This document shows positions 7,692 through 16,066 of a stretch of DNA of 43,654 bases, piece by piece. Origin of the DNA: SAR324 cluster bacterium (GTDB lineage: Bacteria > SAR324 > NAC60-12). Numbering within the stretch: position 1 is the stretch's first letter; each line of letters begins with the position of its first letter. The stretch covers positions 1 through 43,654 of the forward strand of contig JAKUUI010000013.1 in assembly GCA_022448485.1 (NCBI GenBank), written 5' to 3'. The notes under the pieces are model-generated. The model ran no database searches and was not told the origin of the DNA. It saw nothing but the letters and a program-made list of their open reading frames with translations. The position numbers and the translations under genes are program-made.

Positions 7692-8789
7692 ATGAGTGAT
7701 AAACCCGTTCGAGTTTTATTTACTGGTGGAGGTTCTGGTGGACCAACCCTGCCGTTGCTCGCCCTGGCGCAGGAAGTCCTCAAACAAAAAAAAGAGGCAA
7801 AATTTCTTTTTTTGGGCAGCAAGAATGGGCCTGAACGAAAAATGGTGGAGCAGGCAAAGATTCCGTTTGCGGCAATTCCTTCCGGAAAACTCCGGCGTTA
7901 TTGGAGTTGGTTCAATTTTATCGATCCTTTGTTTATTCTTGGCGGTGGAATAGCCGGCTTAATGCACTTGCTTCATTTTCGCCCACATGTTGTTGTTTCT
8001 GCAGGAAGTTTTGTGAGTGTACCTGTAGCTTATGCAGCTTGGTTTTTAAGAATCCCACATATAATTTTGCAAATGGATTTGCGTCCCGGACTCGCTAACC
8101 GCTTGATGGCTCCAGTCAGCAATGCCCTTGTTTTTTATTTTGAAAGTACTGCGAATCAGTTTCCCACTATTTCTAAGAAACGCAAAATCGGTCCAGTTGT
8201 ACGTCAGGAAATATACTCTGCCAAAGCAGAGCGTGCAAATGAGCGTTTTGGTTTACATCCGGAGCGTCCGCTCATCCTTATCACAGGCGGAGGTCAGGGG
8301 GCACTTGGTTTGAACAAGGCCGTTTTTCCGTTGCTAAAACATTTGCTTATTGATTTTCAAGTGGTACATCTCACTGGTACAGGAGGGGAAAATTATTTGA
8401 AACCAGAATCTTCCTGTTTTTCTCATCAGGATTACCATCCGATAGAAACTGTCCAGCAAGGCATGGGGGATTTACTTGCAAAAAGTGACATAGTGCTGAC
8501 GCGCGCAGGAATGGGCATTCTTGGTGAACTTGCTATTATGCAAAAAGATACTATCCTCATTCCACTTCCGGGAACGCATCAGGAAGATAATGCTCGGTTT
8601 ATCCAGGAAAACAATGCCGCAGAATTTGTTTCCCAGGATGTTTTAGCGGAACAGGGCTTGGAGTGGTGGAAGAAATATTGGAAACTGCGTGTTCCAGGAA
8701 AAATGGGAAAAAGGCTCCATGAAATTCTACAGGACGGAGGAACAAATGATTTTGCTAAGTTGCTTTTCGAGATAACTGATAATAGGTAA
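7692..8789 (+). CDS. MurG-like glycosyltransferase (GT28 family) lacking the usual G-loop histidine
   Basis: The 365-residue protein has the two Rossmann domains of GT-B enzymes. The N-terminal glycine loop is TGGGSGGPTLPLLA (residues 11-24); MurG has GGTGGHxxPA, so the normally invariant His is Pro here. The region equivalent to MurG's Q-x-x-PG-x-x-N is LQMDLRPGLANR. The second nucleotide-binding half is clear: ITGGGQGALGLN, LTRAGMGILGELA, and a sugar-nucleotide site PLPGTHQEDNA. MurG adds GlcNAc to lipid I on the inner face of the membrane. No mur cluster surrounds this copy, so it may be a paralogue acting on another lipid-linked or glycerophosphate acceptor. The family is confident; the substrate is not. 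Confidence 0.75.
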   Translation: MSDKPVRVLFTGGGSGGPTLPLLALAQEVLKQKKEAKFLFLGSKNGPERKMVEQAKIPFAAIPSGKLRRYWSWFNFIDPLFILGGGIAGLMHLLHFRPHVVVSAGSFVSVPVAYAAWFLRIPHIILQMDLRPGLANRLMAPVSNALVFYFESTANQFPTISKKRKIGPVVRQEIYSAKAERANERFGLHPERPLILITGGGQGALGLNKAVFPLLKHLLIDFQVVHLTGTGGENYLKPESSCFSHQDYHPIETVQQGMGDLLAKSDIVLTRAGMGILGELAIMQKDTILIPLPGTHQEDNARFIQENNAAEFVSQDVLAEQGLEWWKKYWKLRVPGKMGKRLHEILQDGGTNDFAKLLFEITDNR

Positions 8790-8792
8790 TAA

Positions 8793-8981
8793 ATGGAACC
8801 AAAAATAAAGTTCTGCAAAATTTTGATAACACGAACTTTGCCATTTCGGAACTGTTGGGAATTATGTCCCGTAATCCTTTTACTATTCTTCATCTCCGCG
8901 TCCTGTACACCACCAAGTGGGAAGTTATACGAGTGGTGTGAAAAACGGGAATTCCCTGCCGTTTGTAAAAAGTTATTTTAA
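8793..8981 (+). CDS. Small possible lipoprotein, 62 aa
   Basis: The ATG lies 3 nt after the MurG-like stop codon. The product has a basic N-terminus, a hydrophobic run VILLLFFISAS and then a cysteine, so it could be a lipoprotein with a short tail (CTPPSGKLYEWCEKREF). The lipobox is weak: Ser rather than Leu occupies position -3. I recognise no family, and the gene may be a small unannotated cell-envelope peptide. Position and signal-like hydrophobicity are the only support. Confidence 0.4.
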   Translation: MEPKIKFCKILITRTLPFRNCWELCPVILLLFFISASCTPPSGKLYEWCEKREFPAVCKKLF

Positions 8982-9007
8982 TTCAATTTTTTGTTCTGGA
9001 GTTTTCA

Positions 9008-9703
9008 ATGCGAATTGGAATTCTTTGCGCCATTCCTAAAGAAATACATTTTTTTGATTTGCTTCCAGATTCAGCTCAACTGGTAGGAGGCAGAACTTTT
9101 TTCAAGAGCAAACACTCTTCCCATGACCTGGTTGTAGTCGAATGTGGTATAGGCAAAGTCAATGCAGCAATGGTTTCCACGCTCCTGGTTAAAGTATTTG
9201 ACTGCGAAATGCTTATTTTCTCCGGTGTCGCGGGAGGAATTGATCCGGAAATGGAAATCGGAGAGGTTATTGTCGGCAAGTCGTTGATTCAATACGATTA
9301 TGGTGCTCTAAACGACGGCAAACTCCAAGTTTTCCGGGCAGGTAACATCCCGATGGGGCAACAGAAAAATGAATTAGAATTTGTAATTGATCCGAAAATA
9401 AAGAAAAAAATAAATGCAGTGCTTCCTGATGTCAAGATGGGTACAATACTGACCGGAGATGTTTTTCTTCAGTGTGGTGAAACTCGAAAAGCGTTGTTTG
9501 AAAGATTTGGAGCGCAGGCCATTGAAATGGAAGGAGGAGCGGTTGCTCAGGTTGCAGAGCAATTTGAAATTCCAGCGCTCGTGGTACGTTGCCTCAGTGA
9601 TTTGGCAGGAGCAAACGGCCAGAAACTTCACTCAGCTTTTTTGAAAAAAGCTGCAGAATCCTCATTTCAAATTGTACAGACGATTTTGAAAGTCTTGTTT
9701 TAA
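9008..9703 (+). CDS. mtnN: 5'-methylthioadenosine / S-adenosylhomocysteine nucleosidase
   Basis: The 231-residue enzyme of the PNP/UDP phosphorylase family hydrolyses MTA and SAH to adenine plus the sugar thiol, recycling the by-products of SAM-dependent reactions. The start GILCAIPKE has Glu12 in the same place as the E. coli catalytic residue. VECGIGKVNAA and FSGVAGGID form the phosphorylase-like core. IEMEGGAVAQVA is the purine/ribose loop, and RCLSDLAG carries the catalytic Asp. A TCTGGAG Shine-Dalgarno lies about 6 nt before the ATG. It ends the rightward run; the following gene is convergent, with stops 10 bp apart. Confidence 0.92.
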   Translation: MRIGILCAIPKEIHFFDLLPDSAQLVGGRTFFKSKHSSHDLVVVECGIGKVNAAMVSTLLVKVFDCEMLIFSGVAGGIDPEMEIGEVIVGKSLIQYDYGALNDGKLQVFRAGNIPMGQQKNELEFVIDPKIKKKINAVLPDVKMGTILTGDVFLQCGETRKALFERFGAQAIEMEGGAVAQVAEQFEIPALVVRCLSDLAGANGQKLHSAFLKKAAESSFQIVQTILKVLF

Positions 9704-9713
9704 CTGCAATTTT

Positions 9714-10121
9714 TCAAAAATAACAGCGCAACTCCAAGTACGGAGAATCCGCCCCCATTTTTGGATTAAGTCTGAATCCATTTTTTGCAATTGGATAAAG
9801 CTCTTTGAGCATATTATATTTGCGGTTACGATGATTGTCTCTGCACACCACACTTACAACGCGTTTTTCGTCACCGTTAACGCACACTAAAGTTTTTCCT
9901 TCCAACAGCAAATCTGCTTCAATACGCATCCAGAAACTCTCCATCCTACACTCGTTTTTTTTATCAGCAAATTTTATTTTTCGCATAGAAGTAACTGGAA
10001 CGGTGAGTGTCTCAGTGCCATAGCCTTTATCAGCATACAAAATCTCCCATTTAAAATAATCTGCAAATGATTCGGTGGCCACACCATAAAAAAGCATCAA
10101 TAATAACGACCATTTAGACAT
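9714..10121 (-). CDS. Secreted hypothetical protein, 135 aa
   Basis: The protein begins MSKWSLLLMLFYGVATESFA, a plausible signal peptide with an A-x-A-like site (ESFA|DYF). The mature part is about 115 residues, with conserved-looking Cys residues in NECRME, LVCVNGD, VVCRDN and the C-terminal LRCYF, so one or two disulfides are possible. I do not recognise a family. It is on the same strand as argS, whose stop lies about 90 bp upstream. Confidence 0.7.
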   Translation of the reverse strand: MSKWSLLLMLFYGVATESFADYFKWEILYADKGYGTETLTVPVTSMRKIKFADKKNECRMESFWMRIEADLLLEGKTLVCVNGDEKRVVSVVCRDNHRNRKYNMLKELYPIAKNGFRLNPKMGADSPYLELRCYF

Positions 10122-10211
10122 AAATGATATTTTCGTAAAAGATTAGCCGCAAAAGAAGCGCAAATGTTGTATTTGTTGATAAGTTAAAGCAAAAGTCTAA
10201 AATCTCATTGT

Positions 10212-11966
10212 TCACATCCGCTCTGGTGGTGTTATTCCAAGGAGCTGAAGACCATGCAGAAGAGTTTCTGCAACACAGTGGAATAATAGCATCCTGGCAG
10301 CTTGCAGCATTTCAGTTTCAGCATGCTTTACCGAACATGTGTTATAGGCACGACTGAAATCTTTGGAAAACTCATAAAGCATCCGAGCAAGTAAAGACGG
10401 ACGGTATTGCTCTCCGGAGTTATATACGGTGCGATTGAAATCCAGCATCTGTCGCAAAAGTTTTTTTTCGTTGGGGTGTACCAGTAGTGAAAAGTCTACT
10501 TCAGCGCTTACTTCCCGCGGAACTTGCCGACCTATACTCCGAATGCGTACATAAGCATAAATCATATAGGTACCAGTATCTCCCTCAGAAACTAGCCAGT
10601 CGTCCATAGAAAACACAATCTGTTTGTTCGAGTCCTGATTGAGCATTCCGTATTTGATGGCAGCCACCGCAATTTTTTGGGCCGTTTCGTCCAGTTCTTT
10701 CCTACTCCAATCTTGACGGTGTTCACTCAAATGGGCAGTTTGGATACTCTCAATGATTTCTTTTCGGAGCTGCGAAAACAAAATCACATTACCTGCACGA
10801 GAACTCATTTTTCCCTGTGGAAGCATGACCAATGCGTATGACAAATGAAAACACTGTCTGACTTGCTCGTAGCCCATTCGTTTTAGTGTTGCAAAAACTT
10901 GTTTAAAATGCAGCGTCTGCTCAACACCAACCACATAAATAGAGCGCTTTACTCCGAACTGGTCAAATTTTTGTTGTGCAAGTGCAAGGTCTTTTGTGGA
11001 ATAAAGTGTGTTTCCATCTGATTTCAGAAGCAAAAAAAAACCAAGATCTTCCTCCTCAAGATCAACTCCGATTGCACCTTCCGATCGCTCAAATGTACCG
11101 TCTTTTTCTCCTTCAATTACAATTTGTTTGCCTTTTTCATCAACCTCAGATTCAAAAAAAATGTGATCAAAACTTACATCAAGCCACTCATATATTTCCC
11201 GAAAATCCTCCACTGACCACTCACGGGTCATTTCCCATTCTCTCGTGAGTTCCTCGTCTTTTGCTTCCAGTTTTTGCTGTATTCGACTAACTTCCTCCTG
11301 AAAATTGATTTTCTTTTGGCCTTTGGCTTCATCTAGTTTTTTTACTGCTTGGGTATAAAGTTCACCCAACCATTCTCCACGATAGTGCTCCGGAGGCGTT
11401 TCTGTATTGTAATTTCGGTAAAACCACAAACATTTTGCGATGTGCGCTCCAACATCACCAATGTAGTTTGCTCCAACTACATCGTAACCATTATAACGAA
11501 AAATGCGACAAAGACTGTCTCCAAGCGCTACATTACGCATATGTCCGACGTGAAAACCTTTGTGAGTATTAGGCTGAGAATATTCGATCATCACTCGTTC
11601 ACGAGCATTTTTGGAGGATTCCTTGAAATAAGTTCCACGAAAAACATCTGGCAGCACTACTTCTGCCATTGCTGCAGCTGAAACAGTGAAATTTAGATAT
11701 GAGCCTTCAGCTTGAATTGCAGTTATAGGGGTTTCTTGAGAGATGAACTTTTGTAACTGCTCTGCCAGTTCCGCAGCAATTTGGACGGGTGAGCGCTGCA
11801 AGTTTTTGGCAAAGCTAAAGCATGGGATTGCATAATCACCCATCTCAGAATTGGGTGGCTGCTCAACTAAGCGGTTGAGCTCTGATGGCTCCCAGGTTCT
11901 CGACTCATCAACAGAGTTTAGTACCTTCGTTGTCCAATCATAGATCGTTTGTATAAATATATTCAT
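10212..11966 (-). CDS. argS: Arginyl-tRNA synthetase
   Basis: The 584-residue class I synthetase charges tRNA-Arg. The N-terminal tRNA D-loop recognition domain ends near residue 110. The HIGH motif appears as HVGHMRN after SQPNTHKGF, and KMSKS as GKMSSRAGN. The C-terminal DALR anticodon-binding domain carries AAIKYGMLNQD and ends RMLLFHCVAETLLHGLQLLG. The length matches the bacterial family. infA lies about 100 bp upstream in the same direction, so the two may be co-transcribed. Confidence 0.95.
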   Translation of the reverse strand: MNIFIQTIYDWTTKVLNSVDESRTWEPSELNRLVEQPPNSEMGDYAIPCFSFAKNLQRSPVQIAAELAEQLQKFISQETPITAIQAEGSYLNFTVSAAAMAEVVLPDVFRGTYFKESSKNARERVMIEYSQPNTHKGFHVGHMRNVALGDSLCRIFRYNGYDVVGANYIGDVGAHIAKCLWFYRNYNTETPPEHYRGEWLGELYTQAVKKLDEAKGQKKINFQEEVSRIQQKLEAKDEELTREWEMTREWSVEDFREIYEWLDVSFDHIFFESEVDEKGKQIVIEGEKDGTFERSEGAIGVDLEEEDLGFFLLLKSDGNTLYSTKDLALAQQKFDQFGVKRSIYVVGVEQTLHFKQVFATLKRMGYEQVRQCFHLSYALVMLPQGKMSSRAGNVILFSQLRKEIIESIQTAHLSEHRQDWSRKELDETAQKIAVAAIKYGMLNQDSNKQIVFSMDDWLVSEGDTGTYMIYAYVRIRSIGRQVPREVSAEVDFSLLVHPNEKKLLRQMLDFNRTVYNSGEQYRPSLLARMLYEFSKDFSRAYNTCSVKHAETEMLQAARMLLFHCVAETLLHGLQLLGITPPERM

Positions 11967-12066
11967 CCAGGATCAATCGCTAAATCTAGGCGGAATCAAT
12001 TGTTCACAGGACGCAACAAACCAACTTTTCATCATTTTAAATGAATCTATAAGGTCAAGACTATTT

Positions 12067-12288
12067 TCAACCTTCAACTTTTTCCCGCCGCACGATTCTT
12101 CCGCGTTTTAGATCATAGGGAGAAAGTTCAATTGTGACTGTATCTCCGGGAAGTACACGAATCTTATACATTTTCATTTTTCCCGACAAATGGCCAATAA
12201 CGACATGATCATTTTCCAGCTTTACCCGAAAAATGCCTTTGGAGGACTCAAGAACAGTCCCCTCAACTTCTAGTTTGTCTTCGCTCAA
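12067..12288 (-). CDS. infA: Translation initiation factor IF-1
   Basis: The 73-residue OB-fold protein ([19 protein letters not shown] ... GRIVRREK) occupies the ribosomal A site during initiation. The start codon is TTG: the codon before SEDK reads TTG, with AAAGGAG about 8 nt upstream, and no in-frame ATG is better placed. A non-ATG start is notable for an initiation factor, whose own level could be autoregulated through it. A good -10 sits 57-62 bp upstream at 12345-12350. Confidence 0.95.
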   Translation of the reverse strand: MSEDKLEVEGTVLESSKGIFRVKLENDHVVIGHLSGKMKMYKIRVLPGDTVTIELSPYDLKRGRIVRREKVEG

Positions 12289-12344
12289 ACGGTGGTCTCC
12301 TTTGCTAATAAATTTATTTCAGTTCTTCTTTGATTCATTCAAAG

Positions 12345-12350
12345 ATTATA
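12345..12350 (-). promoter_or_regulatory. Candidate -10 element (TATAAT) for infA
   Basis: On the minus strand the sequence reads AGTAGTATAATC, a perfect TATAAT. No clear -35 lies at 17 bp, where the sequence is AT-rich. The predicted start is about 50 nt before the infA Shine-Dalgarno region. The -10 match is strong but the promoter call is an inference. Confidence 0.4.
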
Positions 12351-12565
12351 CTACTCGATTCTAATTCAAAATAATGAAATTTCAAGTGATTTGAGGAATT
12401 TAGACTTATTTATCTTTTGAAAATAATTTGGATTACAATATCACCTGTTTTGATATCCTATTTTTTATCCGTGTAAATCTCTTTGAAATACGTTACAATT
12501 CACATTTATTAAGATGAATATGTTTCATTATATATCTCAACTCACATTCGTGATGACACGTTAAA

Positions 12566-13885
12566 ATGAGCACATGGAAAGTGCGTCGCGCTCCTGCCGG
12601 AGTGCAGCGACAAGACGACCAGCGCGAAGAATATGAACGCGACCGAGCGCGTGTAATTCATTCTTCAGCCTTCAGAAGATTACAGGCAAAAACACAAATT
12701 CTTGGTGTTCTGGAAGGAGATTTTCATCGGACACGTTTAACACATTCGATGGAAGTGGCACAGATTGGACGTGGCCTGGTTCTGAGTTTACTAAGGCGAT
12801 ATCCGGAACTTACAGACCTTCTTCCACGACTGGAACAAATAGAAACAACCGGATTGGCCCATGATTTGGGGCATCCACCATTTGGGCACGGCGGTGAAAC
12901 TGCACTTAATTATGCAATGTCCAAATATGGAGGATTCGAAGGAAATGCCCAGACATTACGAATTCTTACCAAGCTGGAATCACACACACCGGAGCATGGG
13001 CTGGATTTAACGCGACGCGCACTACTAGGGATTCTAAAATATCCGGCTCCGTATTCCAAACTTCAACGAACACAGCTTCCTGAATTACCTGTAGCGTCAG
13101 TGCAATCAGATGTTCAACAGGCCTGGCAGCCTCCAAAATGTTATCTTGATACAGAGCAGGAGGCGCTTAACTGGATCTTAGATCCACTTTCAGAGTCAGA
13201 CCAAAATAATTTTTGCAAACAAACTCTGCCAACTCAAAAAAACCATGGTTACCCGCTGCACAAAGCTCTGGACACCTCACTTATGAATTTGGCGGATGAC
13301 ATTGCATATGGGGTTCATGATTTTGAGGATGGAATTGTTTTACGATTGTTGACCCTTGAACTCTGGCAGGAGGTCGCGCAACATTTGGATCCAAAATGGG
13401 CAGAGGATAATGATCTTCTGCAAATTGAAAAAAAACTTTTCAAACGTGGCGAAAACTCCGGACATCACCGCAAACAAGCTGTTGGATCACTGGTTCATGC
13501 ACTGATTTCTTCTGTAGAACTGAAACATAATGAGCTATTTGAAGAACCTCTTCTGGGATGGAATGCAGTTCTTCCTGAAGAACCACAGCATTTCCTCAAG
13601 TCTCTGAAAGAAACAGTTTCTCGCCATGTCATCCAGCTCAATACCGTTCAAGCAGCAACATTCCGGGGACGTAAAATTGTTATGTCCCTTTTTGAAGCAC
13701 TCTCATCTGAACCTGAAATGCTGTTACCTTCCTCTTTTCAGATTTTATGGAAAAAGGCAAAAAGTGAACAAGATCAAAATAGAATCGTTTGTGATTACAT
13801 AGCAGGCATGACAGATCAGTACGCAAACCGCTTTTACGAAAGACTGTTTCTCCCAGGACACGGCTCCGTATTCGATAGACTTTGA
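12566..13885 (+). CDS. dgt: Deoxyguanosinetriphosphate triphosphohydrolase-like HD protein
   Basis: The 439-residue protein matches dGTPase-family HD hydrolases, which cut dNTPs to nucleoside plus triphosphate. Recognisable pieces are FRRLQAKTQILG, the HRTRLTHSMEVAQIGR His pair, HDLGHPPFGHGGE (HD and the flanking His/Asp) and a downstream DIAYGVHDFEDG. The N-terminal basic stretch (ERDRARVIHSSAFRRL) is typical. It starts with ATG after a 277-bp divergent gap from infA. ispG follows in the same direction. Confidence 0.9.
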   Translation: MSTWKVRRAPAGVQRQDDQREEYERDRARVIHSSAFRRLQAKTQILGVLEGDFHRTRLTHSMEVAQIGRGLVLSLLRRYPELTDLLPRLEQIETTGLAHDLGHPPFGHGGETALNYAMSKYGGFEGNAQTLRILTKLESHTPEHGLDLTRRALLGILKYPAPYSKLQRTQLPELPVASVQSDVQQAWQPPKCYLDTEQEALNWILDPLSESDQNNFCKQTLPTQKNHGYPLHKALDTSLMNLADDIAYGVHDFEDGIVLRLLTLELWQEVAQHLDPKWAEDNDLLQIEKKLFKRGENSGHHRKQAVGSLVHALISSVELKHNELFEEPLLGWNAVLPEEPQHFLKSLKETVSRHVIQLNTVQAATFRGRKIVMSLFEALSSEPEMLLPSSFQILWKKAKSEQDQNRIVCDYIAGMTDQYANRFYERLFLPGHGSVFDRL

Positions 13886-13911
13886 AAAAGCACTGAGTGT
13901 TGAGTGTTTTT
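13885..13911 (+). terminator. Weak hairpin with T-run after dgt
   Basis: AAAAAGCACT and AGTGTTTTT form a stem with one bulged G around a short loop, and the 3' arm ends in five T residues. It lies immediately after the dgt stop and 45 bp before ispG. It could be a weak or partial terminator, or an attenuator in the dgt-ispG interval. The GC content is low, so the call is tentative. Confidence 0.3.
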
Positions 13912-13955
13912 ATCCTCGCTCAGTAGAACCTGAAACAAAAACACAAAAACCAAAA

Positions 13956-15122
13956 TTGCTCCCCATTAGACGTCAAACAAACACAGTTTCAATCGGTTCC
14001 ATAAAGATAGGAGGATCTGAACCAATCCGGATTCAGTCGATGCTGACTTCAGACTCAACCAATGTTGATGCATGTATTGAAGAAATCGCTCGATTAGATG
14101 CAGTGGATTGTGAGATCATTCGCTTGACAGTTCCTAATCAAAAATCTGTTGACAGCCTGCCTGCAATCCGTGCGGAAATGCTGAAGCGCGGAATTGAACG
14201 ACCTCTGGTTGCAGACGTTCATTTCAATCCGCAATTGGCAGTCAACGTTTGTGAGTTTGTTGAGAAAGTCCGCATTAACCCAGGAAATTATGCTGACCGG
14301 AAAAAATTTGAAGTACGTGAATACACTGATGCACAGTATCAGGAAGAGTTACAACGTGTTGAGGAAAAATTGCTTCCGCTAGTTGAAAACTTGAAAAAGT
14401 ATAGCTGTGCTTTACGGATTGGGACCAACCATGGTTCACTCTCAGACCGTGTAATGAACCGCTTTGGCGACACACCGGAAGGAATGGTTGAATCTGCTCT
14501 TGAATTTTTGCGTATTCTCCGGAGACATGATTTTGAGGAAACTATACTCTCCATGAAATCCTCAAATCCTCTGGTGATGATTAAAGCATATCGGCTGCTT
14601 GTGCGCGAGATGGATGCTGAAAACATGCATTATCCATTGCATTTGGGAGTCACCGAAGCAGGCAATGAACTCGATGGGCGAATAAAAAGTGCAGTGGGAA
14701 TCGGCACCTTGCTTTGTGACGGCCTAGGGGACACAATCAGAGTTTCACTGACAGAGCCTGCTGAAAATGAAATTCCCGTAGCCCGATCTATTTTACAGTC
14801 CACCCGTTCCAGGATTTACAATGCAGATTTTATTTCTTGCCCTTCATGTGGACGCACATTTTTTGACCTAGAAAGTACCACCGAACAAATAAAAGCGTGC
14901 ACCTCACATCTCAAAGGAGTCAAAATTGCAGTCATGGGTTGCGTAGTCAATGGTCCTGGTGAAATGGCAGATGCTGACTTTGGCTACGTTGGTGCAGGTC
15001 CGGACAAAATCAATCTCTACCACGGTCAATCATGCGTGGAGCACAACATTCCTGCTGAACATGCTGTGCAACGTTTAATCTGCCTCATCAAGGAGCATGG
15101 GAAATGGGTTGACCCTGCTTAA
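13956..15122 (+). CDS. ispG: (E)-4-hydroxy-3-methylbut-2-enyl-diphosphate synthase (IspG/GcpE)
   Basis: The enzyme reduces MEcPP to HMBPP in the MEP isoprenoid pathway with a [4Fe-4S] cluster. The N-terminus (RRQTNTVSIGSIKIGGSEPI) and TIM-barrel motifs (VADVHFNPQLA, RINPGNYAD, LRIGTNHGSL, LHLGVTEAG, GDTIRVSL) are all present. The cluster cysteines are in FISCPSCGRTFFD and MGCVVNGPGE. The apparent start is TTG at 13956; no ATG or GTG lies in frame between the dgt stop and this point. Length is 388 residues, normal for the single-domain form. Confidence 0.94.
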   Translation: MLPIRRQTNTVSIGSIKIGGSEPIRIQSMLTSDSTNVDACIEEIARLDAVDCEIIRLTVPNQKSVDSLPAIRAEMLKRGIERPLVADVHFNPQLAVNVCEFVEKVRINPGNYADRKKFEVREYTDAQYQEELQRVEEKLLPLVENLKKYSCALRIGTNHGSLSDRVMNRFGDTPEGMVESALEFLRILRRHDFEETILSMKSSNPLVMIKAYRLLVREMDAENMHYPLHLGVTEAGNELDGRIKSAVGIGTLLCDGLGDTIRVSLTEPAENEIPVARSILQSTRSRIYNADFISCPSCGRTFFDLESTTEQIKACTSHLKGVKIAVMGCVVNGPGEMADADFGYVGAGPDKINLYHGQSCVEHNIPAEHAVQRLICLIKEHGKWVDPA

Positions 15123-15157
15123 AACAATAATGTTCTATCAAGAAACCATACTTCTCC

Positions 15158-15346
15158 ATGGCTTTTCAAATAAACGAAATTATCAATTTTTTGATATATT
15201 ATCAATTTATTGTAATTCCTGTCCTTGGTGGATTTACAGCATTTATAGTAATACTCACATGGTACCAAGTAAGACAGGGCTGGCGTTTTTATTTCAGCAA
15301 ACGCAGACTAATTAAGCAATTGCAGGGAAAATACTTTGAACTTTAA
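15158..15346 (+). CDS. Small single-TM protein, 62 aa
   Basis: The frame encodes an amphipathic start (NEIINFLIYYQ), one membrane segment FIVIPVLGGFTAFIVILTWY and a basic C-terminal tail (WRFYFSKRRLIKQLQGK), a positive-inside pattern for a small inner-membrane protein. It begins 36 bp after ispG and ends 3 bp from the convergent YggS stop. No family is recognised. The overlapping frame beginning at 15097 is less protein-like. Confidence 0.5.
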   Translation: MAFQINEIINFLIYYQFIVIPVLGGFTAFIVILTWYQVRQGWRFYFSKRRLIKQLQGKYFEL

Positions 15347-15348
15347 AA

Positions 15349-16041
15349 TTATTTCCTGGAACCAAAAATAGCTGTCCCCACGCGAATCATGGTTGCACCT
15401 TCCTGAATAGCCCAATGATAATCAGAAGTCATCCCCATTGAAAGCTCTGTGATTTCAGCTGAACCAAGTTCTTGGCGAAGTTGATCCCGCCATCCACGGA
15501 TTTTTTCATAAATTTTACGAGTTGAAATTTCCCCGAGATTTGGGGCAGGAATAATCATCAATCCTCTGAATTTTAGCCAATGTCCTGCATTTAAAGTCTC
15601 CGCAACCTGCAAAATATCTCCCCATTCTTGGAGACCGGATTTGCTGCTTTCATGGGAAAGATTAACTTGTATCAACACGTTGATTTTTTTTTGGGCAAAA
15701 GCACAACGGGCTTCTAATTTTTCTGCCAATTCGATAGAATCAACTGAGTGAATCCATTTGAAATTTCCGGGACAGAACTTAACTTTGTTTTTTTGCAAAT
15801 GACCAATCAAATGCCATTCTAGCTCAGGATTATCAGTTAGTGCCTCAATTTTTTCTAGTGCTTCCTGAACGCGATTTTCACCAAATGCTGTTTGCTTGGC
15901 TGACAATGCATCTCGAATCATATCAACAGGTTTCGTTTTGCTAACTGCAATCAGCCGGATGTCTTCCGGAGTTCGTCCGGACTGGATTGCGGCTTGTTTT
16001 AGTTGTTGCCGAACGATAGCTAAATTTTCTTTGATTGACAC
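15349..16041 (-). CDS. yggS: PLP homeostasis protein, YggS/PROSC family
   Basis: The 230-residue protein binds PLP without known catalysis and buffers the free PLP/PNP pool. The binding Lys is in AVSKTKPV near residue 35; further motifs are FGENRVQEAL, WHLIGHLQKNKVK, and the phosphate-binding end RGLMIIPAP with SMGMTSDYHWAI and GTAIFGSRK. The start codon is GTG (16039-16041). It is transcribed divergently from the selenoprotein gene, with about 25 bp between starts, so the promoters overlap. Confidence 0.93.
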   Translation of the reverse strand: MSIKENLAIVRQQLKQAAIQSGRTPEDIRLIAVSKTKPVDMIRDALSAKQTAFGENRVQEALEKIEALTDNPELEWHLIGHLQKNKVKFCPGNFKWIHSVDSIELAEKLEARCAFAQKKINVLIQVNLSHESSKSGLQEWGDILQVAETLNAGHWLKFRGLMIIPAPNLGEISTRKIYEKIRGWRDQLRQELGSAEITELSMGMTSDYHWAIQEGATMIRVGTAIFGSRK

Positions 16042-16066
16042 TACACTTGCTCTCTAGTAATTATTG

